Shown here: piece after piece, positions 20,789 to 33,000 of the stretch
How positions within the stretch are numbered: position 1 is the first letter of the stretch
How the letters are laid out: the number at the start of each line of letters is the position of its first letter
From: Carallia brachiata
Taxonomy: Eukaryota > Streptophyta > Magnoliopsida > Malpighiales > Rhizophoraceae
Assembly: GCA_021464245.1 (NCBI GenBank)
Contig: JADCRB010000016.1
Location: 17,074,143-17,138,142 of the forward strand
Direction: 5' to 3'
Length of the DNA stretch: 64,000 nucleotides
The notes under the pieces: model-generated
Seen by the model: the letters and a program-made list of their open reading frames with translations, nothing else
Told to the model about the DNA's origin: nothing
Databases searched by the model: none
Made by a program: the position numbers and the translations under genes

Positions 20789-23700
20789 TTACCAGCAAAA
20801 CTTCTTTTTCTGACATGCAAAGATGACAACATCAATCTTATCTCACCAATTTAATTGTTAGTGTTCCAAACACACATACACACACAAACGAAAAAGATAG
20901 ATCCAGTTGCCTACCTGAAACTTGGCTTCTTCTTGCCTGTCAATGTAAGCAAGCAGTTCTTCTTGCCTCATCAAAGCTTCATGTAGAGCCTTGCAAGAAA
21001 AAGAAAAAAGAAACCAATGATCAGGACTATCATGCCTACTAGTGAAAGTCAACAACGGATGCTCGTTGCAAGATTGTGACTCGTCACTCAAAAACAAAAG
21101 CCCAAACAGAAAACACCTCTTGCATTAAATGGAACAGAAATGCCAGTTGAGTGCCGAGAAAAAAGTGAGGCCTAAAATGCAAATGATGACAAAGGCTAAG
21201 AGTCTGTTACAGCAGGTGAACAAGAAGCATCATTATTATCATAAAATAGAACACCAACAAGCCCTATAAATGTAGAGGTCCAAATTATGCTGATTCCCAT
21301 TTATGAGGCTTGTCACCAGGTTGACCAACAAGCAGAAATATCTCAGCAAATGTTACCATCTTGCCATCTCAATGCTTCACACAGGACCTATTAAATGTAA
21401 GCTCACAAATTTTGGGTTAGACAACAAAATTTGCTAATGGAAACATGACCTGACAATGACAATGTGCAAATACGATAAATTGAACTACAGTGACAATACC
21501 TTCTTAGTAGCAATCAGCTCTGCTTCTAAGGCATCCACGCGACACACAGCAGCATTCAACAATTCCTCTTTTTCATAAGGCATCTCGGATGGCTTTGCCT
21601 GTAGCGTATCAACTTTTTCCTCAAGTTCAGCTAACCTTCTCAGCACCTTGGGGAGGATATCAGCCTCAGTAAAGCCAGGACTCGGTGAAGGTGGACGGAA
21701 ATCCTTCTCCTGCATTGTATCCACCGTAAGCTCAGGAGGAGTTTCGTCACAATCAGGCAATGTGTGGGGAAGCTTCTTGGTTATACGCAATGGCAGTGTA
21801 CGGAAAAAGGTAAAAAGTGTTATGAAGAATGCCATGAGGGCTAACAAAATACGGCCACGACTGCCTTCTGGAATCTTTTCAGTATCTGGCAGGGTAGGCG
21901 TCACTGCATTAAAATTTCAATGTCATGATCCTCCAGACAATGGAAAGCAAAAGATGAAAGCACCTTAATCAATATTACATCACTAAAGAAAATTACAATA
22001 ATCAAGTACACTTGAAAAGGTCCCTAAAAGAAGATGACATATGCTCTAAGCTAAGCTATGCATCCATCAATATTGTGCAATCAAAAATTTAATAGACTAA
22101 TCAACGGATAGGAAATAAATCACTCCACCTCTTTAGTTGCAGATGACTGTTTGGAAGGGGACGACAGCCACAGTTCACATGGCCTAATAATTAGGAGATT
22201 AAAACAATGACCTAGATTACAATCATCAAGACCTCCAAAATTTGCCTCTAGTGATGCATACAACTGTTGAAAAGGTGCCAACCGCCACAATTCACACAGC
22301 AGAGTAATTAGGAGATGAAAGCAATGACCTAAGTTACAATGGACCTCATTTATTTTCATATTGACTATTCACTTGACCATATACAGAATTCTGAACTGAT
22401 AGTCCATAACAGGCATTACAAAACACTCGAGAGCAGTTAATCTAAACTAATCCATCAATAGAAATAGTGCTATTTCAGCAAGCTTTTATAACCTATTGCC
22501 TAAATGTGCATGCCTAAGTGTAGCTGAAGTCCCAGGGCAATATAATCAAGGCTGCAAAATGCATCTTGTTCATCCCCATCCATCATTTCAGGGTACAGAA
22601 CCAGAAGAAGATAAGGTGTTCCTTCTGTCCATGAACTTAGAGCATGAGCAGAGTCTAGGCAACCAAGAAAAAAAGAAGGGTGTATCACCAATAAGCAATA
22701 GAGGCAGATATTTTACTAGCCTTTTGAAATGCAAGGCCTCTGTAGGGATGCCTCCTTTTTCCAACTGGAATCAACAGCTTTGTCAACCATAGGTACATAT
22801 TCATCATATCCAGGGAAGCTAGCACTGTAGCTTGCCTTTCCGACTACCTTAGTCTGCAAATCAAGCGAAACAATAAAATGAGCAAGAATACATGGAAATG
22901 GTACATACTCCTAAGGCACATTCACTAATCATCAATTCTTCAGCACTGAACATAAAATGATACATTCAGAACACCAATTATCCTATTTGTGTGCATGTTG
23001 TTTGTGTATGTTCACTTATATATCCATGTACATATCTGTCTTATCATGTATCATACAAAAGTAGAAACATATGTGGGAGGTATTGCACCAGATGTAGCAC
23101 CATAGATACAACATGGAAGAGTATTAGTAGATAGCCATTATTGTATTAAATAAAAACACAGAATTTATGTGGTTGTAAGGGCAAAGAAAATCAAAACCAC
23201 TGAATTTACAGGGGTAAAAGTGCGCCAAAAAGCAGAGATAATCATAGTCTAATCACTTCTATTACTTGCTGTCCCAAGATAGCACAACATAAATTGATAT
23301 AGTAATACTAATAGCAATGAATCAACCAAAACCTACTTCTTCACGAACAGGAGTAAGTCGAAGATGAGCATAGCTCTTCGATGCTTTGGGTGAAGCAATA
23401 TCTTCGGCTTCAGACCCTGACTCAGCAGTGGAGGTATCACTTCCTTTAACCTGCTTCAGCACATCCAAAGCAAAATTTCTGATTGGGAATAAATAAAACG
23501 ACTAATTTTCAGGTAAAAGCAATGAAGATCAAGAAAATTTACCATTGGGTACTGTGGCTTGGCATAAGCAATAAACTTCCCTTCACTGTTCAAAACTTTC
23601 ACAACCTTCCTAAAACGGCGTCCTTCACCATTGAGAACCATCTGAAACAATATAAATACAAGCAATTGGCACTCATTTTACAAAAACAACCATATCAGGC

Positions 23701-26312
23701 TTCAAAAGGAGCACAGCACATTCGAGAATAGCTATGCCAAAGACTAGTAAATGACCTTCAATATTTCTGGGTTTTTCCACGGACCCTTATCAGAAAGAAG
23801 GCAACCTCCCTGATCTGCGCAGGTACAAGTACCGCCTAAAAAATTCTGGCAACTCACTGCATCAGTACAAATTTCTAGTTAAGTGTCAATTACACTCGGG
23901 GATATTTGGAATGATAAGAATGGAACATAGGTTTTGAAGTAAAATCATCTGATTACATTCCATTTTGTTCATTACATCCTACCAAAACAGCAGATTCTTT
24001 TCGAAGCTGCAATGTGAAATAAGTGGATATGATGGAAAAAGAAAAGAACGGGGACCTTAAGAGATATTATGATGAATTTATAAAATAGCTGATAGTCTGT
24101 AGTTAAATCACAAACATTTTACCTGGCATCAATTACCTCAAGCAATTTGCTCTGGTACTTGTTCCCAAGAACCTGTATAGTTCAACGAAATAAATACTTT
24201 GGTATTCAACTAATCCAGAACCAGACAAGCATCCTGTGAGGAGAGAAAAACAATTCCAACGTACATGAATTTTGGATGTGGTTTTGGGATCTAGAAAGCT
24301 CTTCACAGTGTTCCACAGCAGTCTAAATCCAGGGCCAGCATTGATGATGTACATTTGGTGGAGTGTCTGTATCAATCAAGTGCCCAAACCCAGTTTGAAT
24401 TTAAAATCAAATTTTAACAGATTTTGATATTTTATCCATAAAGAAGTTAAGGCATTAATCATGTCAAGTAATGTGAGATGGGAACCTCAGGATAATTTTC
24501 ACCATCAATCTTCTGCAGCCGCATAACAAGCTCCCTAGCAGTCTTAGTAAAATTCTTAATGCCCTGAATCAGTAACAGAAAGACAAGCAATGAGCAATCA
24601 GATATTCTTAAAACCCAAATATGCAGTCTGCAGCATCACAGGAACCATACCACGCCTTGAACATCTAAAATTGTTGTGCTTGAATCTATATGCCTCTTTG
24701 CTGCAATGGTACAAGCTGGGAACTTGACTGCAAAGCTTTTCTCAAACTCCCTCACATGGTATTTTACATACCGATCCATAGTTGTAACTTGCATGAGTTT
24801 GTGAGGATCAACTTTTCCCAATCTTTCGATATATACTGGTCTTCCCTCCTTATCCACACCATGATTACCATGAGGATAATACTTCAGAACTTCATTCAAC
24901 TCTTTGAATTCAAAATCCTGAGAAGAAGAGAATGACAAACACAGTGAAATATGGAAAAAAAGCCTTGTTATGTTAAAGAAAATTGCCGAATTTTGTTACC
25001 TCCATAATAGTATCCGCACCAAAATCCTTCCTCCACTGAAGCATTTCAGCCCACATCTGCTTTGCTTTTTCAATGTCAAACTTTCTAGCTTTCAGAAACC
25101 TGGGAGACGAAGGATGCCAAAACATGTCATTATTACCACCACAGCAACAATTGGAAAAGGAAGGACCATAGTCATGTAAGGACCGGAACATTTCATAACA
25201 AGAACAATGCAAGGAAACCAGTTGAAATGATGCACTGGTTAGAAGTAAAGAAAAAAGTGACAGTAACTCACATGATAAAAGCATTTATCAATAGCAAAAA
25301 TATCTGCAAAGATGTATTAAACATGTGCTTATTTCGTCTTCACAGTAAATGACAAGAAGCATTAGCTACTCCCTATATTGCATGACAGTCAGCAAAAAAA
25401 ATCATTACTCAATTACAACCTCATGCATTGGCGAGCATATGGCAAGCATATTGTTTTCTGCTATGTAAGTTTCATGTATAACAAAAAAAGCCCAAGCAGT
25501 TGACAGAAATCCAAGAAAATAAACTGTAAGGCTTGGAACCACAGTACCTCAACATCATATGATAATCATTGTGTATTTCCGGAAGCAGTTCATCCATGAT
25601 CAATGCTTGTCGAAATGCATCAACAGCCTGAAGTTCCTCAACATCCCTAATATCCTCAATGGAAACAGAGCTAACTCTGCCATCGCTTTTCCTCCTGCTG
25701 CTCTTTTTCTTGAGAGAATGCTTGAATTTAGTGGACGCATTAATTGCTTTCTTTTTCAGTGATCCAATTCTCGTTCGCCTCTCATCCTCGGAGTTCTCGA
25801 AATCAGATTTCCTCTCCCTCCTCTCATCACTACCTGAGAGCCCCTCAAAGCCTGCACACAAACAGCGTCAAAGGTAACTAATAACTATAATGCAATGCTC
25901 TCACAAGATCTGGATCAATAACATGTGCAACATTGCCACTACTAACATCATGCGAAAAACGGCAGTTCTTAAGTTATTTGTTATTAATATTAAAGATCAT
26001 GCCTCAAACACTTCTCAACTACTTAGTAATTCGATTTTCACTGTGGTTCAATATCGCTAATTAATGAAAACTCATGATTTTCATTTCCCCCAAACTTCTA
26101 ATAGAAAACATGTTAATAATAACAATAGTAAGGAAAATTATTTCTCTTCTCCTTCCGAGTAAAAATTATATACATTACACCGAAAAACGCGACCACATAC
26201 GCACACGCACTAAAGAAAACCATGTCAGAATCAAATAAAAAACAGATAATTCAAACAAGAAATCCAAGAACTACTCACAGGGACGCGCGAATCGATCAAG
26301 TGGGCCCGACAT
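20789..26312 (-). CDS. Sec14-like PI/PC transfer protein with nodulin-like C-terminus (SFH type)
   Basis: Proteins of this family exchange phosphatidylinositol and phosphatidylcholine and help organise phosphoinositide signalling at membranes. Fourteen exons on the minus strand: 26279-26312, 25548-25851, 25000-25099, 24651-24917, 24486-24563, 24265-24366, 24123-24172, 23756-23856, 23543-23641, 23337-23450, 22721-22853, 21500-21903, 20915-20989, 20789-20809. The protein starts [11 protein letters not shown], then a basic Ser/Lys stretch, CRAL-TRIO N (about 85-145), a Sec14 lipid-binding domain (about 147-330), a hydrophobic segment (about 479-497), a coiled coil, and the family terminus KKKFCW. 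Exon 23756-23856 is one base too long: six T where the conserved LPEFLGG needs five, so the genomic frame breaks there. With one T removed it encodes about 626 aa. The donor at 22721 appears to be GC. Confidence 0.88.
22130..22345. repeat. Diverged tandem duplication in a Sec14-gene intron
   Basis: Two segments about 120 bases apart share GCCACAGTTCACA/GCCACAATTCACA, then TAATTAGGAGAT and CAATGACCTA. The duplication lies within the intron 21904-22720 and probably has no coding role. Confidence 0.5.
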
Positions 26313-27589
26313 CTCGTGGTGGTGATGGTGTTGCCGTAGAACCGCAAATCGAGTCACCAACGCTTTCCGATTCCGCTCTATCAAACGGCCAATCAATCGC
26401 GCGTCAGAAACAAGCGCAATGCACCACAACACACCCAATAGAAACCCCCCGCATTGTTAAACACAAACCCTAAAAAGAACCACCGACTTTAAGCAGAACT
26501 ATAATATAAGTTGGAAACAAAAATCTGTAAGGAAAAAAGAAAAAAGAAAAAAGAAAAAAGTAAATGTGCCTTTAGAGAGAAAGAGTGTGAGAGAGAATAT
26601 ACTTAGTAGCACGAATCACGAGGAAGATCTGACGGTCATAAATGCATCTGAGGAGGGAATTTCGAACCGATCGAGAGGAATCTCAGGTCTTTCTGCAACG
26701 GATGTAATGTGAGAAAACCAAAATACTAATAAGGGAGAAAAATAATAAATAGAAATAAATTAGATTTCGCCGGCGAAACGACGGCGAGACGAGGGAGCGC
26801 GTTTTTGGGAGAGAGAGAGAGGGGGGGAGTAGAGAGAGAAAGCAACGGTATACCTTCCTGGGTTTAATAGTAGGACTAGTAGAAGAGCTACTTTGTTGGA
26901 TGTGGGACCCAAAGTTTTGGGGGTTTTAAAGGTGGGAATGGCACGTGGCCAGTGGCTGGAGCGGTGACCAGGTGCCGTTGGTTTGTAATCGAGCAATGAT
27001 GGAGGCGTGACGGGTGATTTTACCAAACAGAGAGAAATTTTTTGCCTACAGGTCTGTCAAAATACTTAAAAATATTAAATTTTTTTATTATTATTATATA
27101 AAATATATTAATTATTATTATTGTGGGTATGTTGTGAGGCTGTCTTGCATTGTATGATCTTTATGTTGTTAACTTTTGACCGGTGATGTTTTTTCGCGAA
27201 AAAGTTGGTCAGTATAAGCTGATTTTTATATTGCATTTACATACATAAAATTTATATAATTATAAGTATTTTTTTATATAATCATAATAATAAAAAGTGA
27301 TATAAAAAAATATTATTATTTTTTTATTTTATATTTTTTAATTATAATTATATAAAAAAAACTCTTAATAGTACAAATTATTTGCATGTAGACGCAGTTT
27401 AAAAACCTGCGCTTGTTATGTAATGATCCTTTTTTTTTTTATACACTAATTTTGTGCATTATTTTTTGACTGGTGATTTTATACACTAATTTTTTATACA
27501 CTAATTTTATACACTAACTTTCTGTCTTTACGTTGTTAACATTTTAGGGGGTGGGTACGCTGTTCGAGATTCTTTGCTGGATTTTTATT

Positions 27590-27725
27590 TGGATTATAAC
27601 GAATTTTTAATTTTTTATAACAAATTACAGTATTTTTTATAATAAAAAAATAATAAATTATATTTTTTTGTTGTAAAAAATACTATCATTATTATAAAAA
27701 AATTAAAAATTTATTACAATTTAAA
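27590..27725. repeat. AT-rich long hairpin (fold-back)
   Basis: GAATTTTTAATTTTTTATAA on the left pairs with the complement of TTATAAAAAAATTAAAAATT on the right. The inner part, around TATTTTTTATAA and TTGTTGTAAAAAATA, is also largely self-complementary. The whole segment could fold into one imperfect stem of about 60 bp. Confidence 0.55.
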
Positions 27726-29718
27726 CGAGCAAACAAAGTCTCGGGTGGTTTTTTTTTTCCGTTTTGTATAAACATTGTTACAGTATTCGTTGCGGTTGCC
27801 CTACTCGGCAACTCTTTTCAAACAAAACTCCGCCTTGCTTTGCTTTTGTCGCTTTCCCTTATTTTGTTTTTCCTTCTCCCTTTTCTTCCTTTTATGTTTC
27901 TTATCTGTTTTTTTTTTTTTTTGCTCCATAATAATAATCGATCATTAAAAATAATAAATATTTTGACCGAAAAGAATACAAAGTGAATTGTGAGGTTTGT
28001 TTCTCCTCTATAATTTCCCAAAAGAAGGATATTTCGATCACATCAAGAATCAAGATTTTCCCTTTAACCACGGAGCCATGGTAAGTACCAGTTCCCAAAT
28101 ATCAAATTCAATTATCCGAAAATTGGATGTCATCGGGCACAAAATTTAGATATTAAATATGAAATTCGAACTTTCAATCTAGTTCATAATTAACACTAGT
28201 GTCTCTCACACAATTGGTTTAAAAAAATAGATGTTTCCTAATTTTACTCGTTTTTGATAAATAAAATTAACTTATGATAAAAAATAATTCAAATATTATT
28301 TTTAATTTTTTTTATTCAAGTGGATTCTACCTATTATATGATATAAAATTATAAATAAATTACACTCACTTAAAAAATAAGTCAAAATAAAAATTTCCAA
28401 AAAAGTAATGCTCAATTATCTTTTTTTTTTAATTAAAAAGCCCACTAACAGTGTAAATTATATAATATAACTAGTTTTATCTATTCACATAAACCCCACA
28501 TTTTATATTTATGATTAGAACTTAATACCTCTAAAATGAAAAACTTAAGTTTTAACTAATAAAATGTCCCCCAAGAGATTATTGTCCAATTATCTAATGT
28601 TGTCGAAGTTTAATTTAACAAATGAGAAAGTCATATTCTTTTAATTTACTTCTAAATTCCAAACTCATGACATAGAGTTGTTCAAAACAAAAAAAAAAAT
28701 TCATGACATAGAACAATAGCTGGGATCTTTCAATTTAGCAATAAAAACAAGTTCTGCCGGTTATTGGACGAATCAAAATGGAATTTAAGATGCCCAAAGA
28801 CATCAAAAGAATTTGGCCGCGAGAGAAACTAAGCTAGTCGTCTAATACAAAGACGGTTGAGGGAAAATCCAGATTGCAGTTTCCTCTGAAAAAACGTTTG
28901 CATAGTTCCATTAGAGCTTAATCACAATTAAAAAAAATAATATTTTTTTTAATGTGGCGCAGCACAAACAATCTTTCTTGTATAGGATAAGACAAACTTC
29001 TCATTATCACCGCAAAACAGAGCGATGGTGCGCCAGAGACATCCTGTTCCTCTAGCTGTCAAAATTTTTCTTAATCATAACCAATCATGCGTTGCCAAAA
29101 TCGGATAACTCAAAGAAGATCAATGTCCAGCAGTTGACAGCGAGCAGCAGGAATTCTGGTCTAACACGTAACTCATATTCATTCATTATAGCAAAAGGGC
29201 CAGGCCGAAAATAATGAAAGTCAGCTAAGGTCCAGTCCTGCAATCATGCTTATACAGTTATACCAAACAAAGAGGGCGTCATTTATTTCAATAAACGTAT
29301 AGTACATCGCTTCGCCGACCAACCACTGCCAGACCTCTAATAAAAGAATGGTGAGGGTGAACATCGAGGTAATTGGTGGAAATGAGACATCATTGGTTTT
29401 CACCCAATATGTTGCGCTGATCAAATGATACAAAAGAGTATATTTTATAATATATATATATATATATATATGACTAATCTTAAAAGGATAATATAAAATA
29501 TAAAATGTATAATATAGGAGATCTAAACCAGTTGAATTAGTCCAAATGGCCATCGTGATATTGTTTTATGAGATGGGCCAAGATCAAATCCCCTCGTCTC
29601 CCTTCACTCCTACATTAAATGGGATTTAGTTAAGGTGCTTTGCACTAACTTTCGCAGGTATCTTACACCTGCGACCTCCCTCCCGACTATCTTCTAATTA
29701 CTAACTTCTTACTATTTT

Positions 29719-29920
29719 TTTAGTCTGAGACCGTCTAGTATCCAGTCCAATAATCCAATAAGCTAACTAATCTGGACCGACCCGAGTAGGATCTCAAAGG
29801 GTGACAAAAGTCTCCCAACAAGTATTTAACGCGATTGCATTCTTAAAAACTCGAACTCGATACCTCTAGTTAAGCGGTGACGGATCCTTACCATCCACAC
29901 CGATACTTGCTGGTAACTAA
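29719..29920 (-). repeat. SINE-like repeat, copy 2
   Basis: This is the best-preserved copy of the family. On the minus strand it reads from a tRNA-like head (TGGTAAGGATCC, then box-B-like GAGTTCGAGT) to a 3' end followed by AAAAAAATAG, as expected for a Pol III-derived SINE inserted with an A tail. Confidence 0.55.
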
Positions 29921-30004
29921 CTTCTTACTATTACCACTTTAAAGAGATTTTAAAAAAAAGGAGAACTGCACAAGAATTGAAGTTTAACTGGTTCTCTTTA
30001 GAAA

Positions 30005-33000
30005 TTAAAATTCACTTTTGTAGGAACTCCATATATCTAGCTCATCCTCGCTGTCCCCAGACTTCAGAGAACCTTGAACTTCTCCAACGTCCGTTCCATG
30101 ATCTTCAGGCGTTCCCTCTCCAATCTGCTCTGATTTGGTCAGTTCCTCCTGGAACAACATCAATCAATTCATGAAAGAGCCAAAGCTTTATTTATTATTA
30201 ATATAAATGAATGGACTCTGATCCTGGAGCGCTCCCTTTCATCATCTGACCAGGCAAATCAGCATACTACAAAAGCTAAATATCATGACAGGATACTCGG
30301 AATAAGCTAACATGATGGGACGTCCTAATCATCTATTCAACTGTCCAAACCAACTGTTGAACTGCGAGTCCTGATACCATTTGGCAACATAAACTGAGAC
30401 CAGGTTTTATGCTGAGACCTGTTATCTTCGATTAGAAAACAAAAGCTGCAAAGAATATGCTTCTTACGGACTTGCATAACTAGTATACCATACGAGGGTA
30501 ACAGCAACACTACGGTAGCATGTTACTCTTTATCATATTAGCAGGAAAAAAAAGCATACATTAGCATCAGTGATTGATTCTGCCTCGTCATTCCCTGTCA
30601 CACCATCTCTATTAGACTCTTGTTCTGCATGAACACCAGCTTGCCGTAGTTGTTCGAATGCCTTTTCAAAACACGAGTGATCTGCAACAAGGAAAAGAGA
30701 AAAGAACAAATAAGAAAGCAATTATGCATATTTTCAGCACTGACAACTTGTAATTAACCAAATGAAACTTCGAACTGCCAGCAATCCACCCCTAGATTCT
30801 CATCACTACCACATATGTGGTCTTGTTAGGGCTTTTCATAATCAGTATATAGCCCCAAAAAAGGGCATCCTAGTGCACTGGATTCCCATATTGTGGGATA
30901 TGGGCAAAAGTCAGATGCAGCTAAATCCAAAAAGTTACCACCCCCGGCTTCAGATGGAGGGAATATGTCATCAAGAACATAAAAGTTTGGCATCCCCCTT
31001 AGATAACAGGCTACAAAATATTAATTACAAGCATGAATACTGCAAAATTTCATATCGGTTTGCACAACGTTGAAGCACTGAAATAGCCCAAGATGCACGG
31101 ACACTCCATTTAAGAGAGGTACAGCGTATCAAACACGTATTGGACACGGACATGCGCCCAACACGCTTAATATTGTCATGTCAAAAAAAACTTTAAAAAA
31201 AAATTCAGACACAAATGCTAGACACAAGAAAAAAGTGTGTCGGACACAGTTAAGACACATTTTGAAAAAACATTTTAAAAAATAAATAAAAAAAAGTTAT
31301 GATGAGGCGTCTTATGATAAGGATGCACGGACGCATCCTGTTCTCTCTTTTATTTTATTTTTTTTCGAATGAGGCGGCAAGACAGTTTTTTTTAAATTTT
31401 TTTTGTTTTCAAAAACAGCAACAACGAAAGAAGATTTAATTTTTTTTAAGTTTTATTGCTATTTTATGTTAGTACTTAGTATATATTATAAAATATCAGA
31501 TACATTCAAAAAAATATTATAAAATTTATTTCAACAACAAAAATTAAATTTAATCTAAAATTTAAGTTATAATTTATATTGTATTTAAAAAATAATATTT
31601 ACTTAAATTTATGCGTGTGTGTATATATATATTTGTGTGTGTGTGTGTGCGCATGTGTCCATGCCATGTCCGTGTCATCGTATTTGTGTCCGTGCAACCT
31701 TGGAAATAGCTAATAAATAAAGAATACATAAGCTACAAATATTATGATTCCACGAAAAGCTGACCCATTGAATATATATTGATAACCAAGACCAAACTCA
31801 TTTTCCTTTTTTTTTTTTGGGGGGGGGGGGGGGGGGAGGGTGAGGAGTAGTTTGAGGGGTTCACCTTTGACAGGATTTTTCAGAGCTTCATTAACCCTCA
31901 ATGGACATTGACGCTCTTCCTTCTTGAGTTTCAACTTGATTTGATGTCGTGTTCTTCCAGGAAAAAGAAGTTGTATCATTGATAGATCAGTGCCAAAGTG
32001 CTGAATTCCCTAAAACATGATTGCAGACACGTCCTTTTTAAAACAAATTGGCTAAGCAGCAGGAAAGATCGAAACATGTAGTAAACAAGGGAGAAAGATC
32101 AGATAGAATGCAACATTGAGAACTCTTTAATTACTGAAAAGCAATACAATCAGTAAGAAAACACCCCCACCCCAAAAAATAAAATATAATAAAATAAAAC
32201 AATCTGAATTTTATATGTCTCGGTGAAGCAAAATGAACAACACTGTAGTATGAGAAATAAAAGCACACAAAGAAGAATTCTCAGAAACTTTTCATGTACT
32301 CATTTTTTTACTAGCACAAAGCCCAAAATACCAAACTTCTACTAAGAAAAGATTATAGCAGAAACAACAACTGAAAAGAAACATTAAAATTTGCAATTTT
32401 TTTTCAGTAAATATGTTTAATGATGGATATCTAAGATATAACAGCACAAATTATACATCCAGCCAGGATGTCTATCCTACCTCATAAAACAATTCTGTGT
32501 CTTGTTTTGACCATCTTGCAGTAGGTGTTCTGTCCATGAAAGAATGATGATTGAACAAAGAAAAACTTGATTGAGTCCCACCATCTGTCTGAGCTTTGGT
32601 GTGATCTTCACCTTGCTCTGAAGCATAGGTATCCCCTTCATTAAGAGACTCATCCCTGTGAAAAGAACTGTGAGGGCTGCAGGGAAGGAAAATATAACCG
32701 GAGGGGTGTGCCAACTAAATATAAGGTTGCAAAAATGCACTACTCATAATAAGCATGCAAACCGACTTCCTAATATTAACTTAAAAGAAAAATGTTGGAA
32801 CATAAATCAGCAGTGGTGACCAAAATGAACTCCAAAAATCATCGAATACCACAACTTACTTGTATGACAAGCAATTTTTTTATAGCTTACAGCTAAAAAT
32901 CACATAGATACTTGTAAGACATGAGCATGCATCCAGATTTGCCTGATCTCACGCAAATCGTGAACATAAATGAATGTGAAGTTTGATTATCAATAGCTCT

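Larger units (their letters stand above)
26313..30004. other. Leader of the Sec14-nodulin gene and intergenic region
   Basis: The first part (to about 26.9 kb) holds the leader and promoter of the Sec14-nodulin gene, including a GA-rich microsatellite near 26805-26845. The rest is AT-rich with a strong hairpin (27590-27725), a SINE copy (29.7 kb) and a TA microsatellite near 29450-29470. No gene is supported. Confidence 0.45.

Noticed and set aside
22120..22359. Minus-strand frame with an internally repeated peptide
   Set aside because: It lies in an intron of the Sec14 gene and simply follows a diverged DNA duplication.
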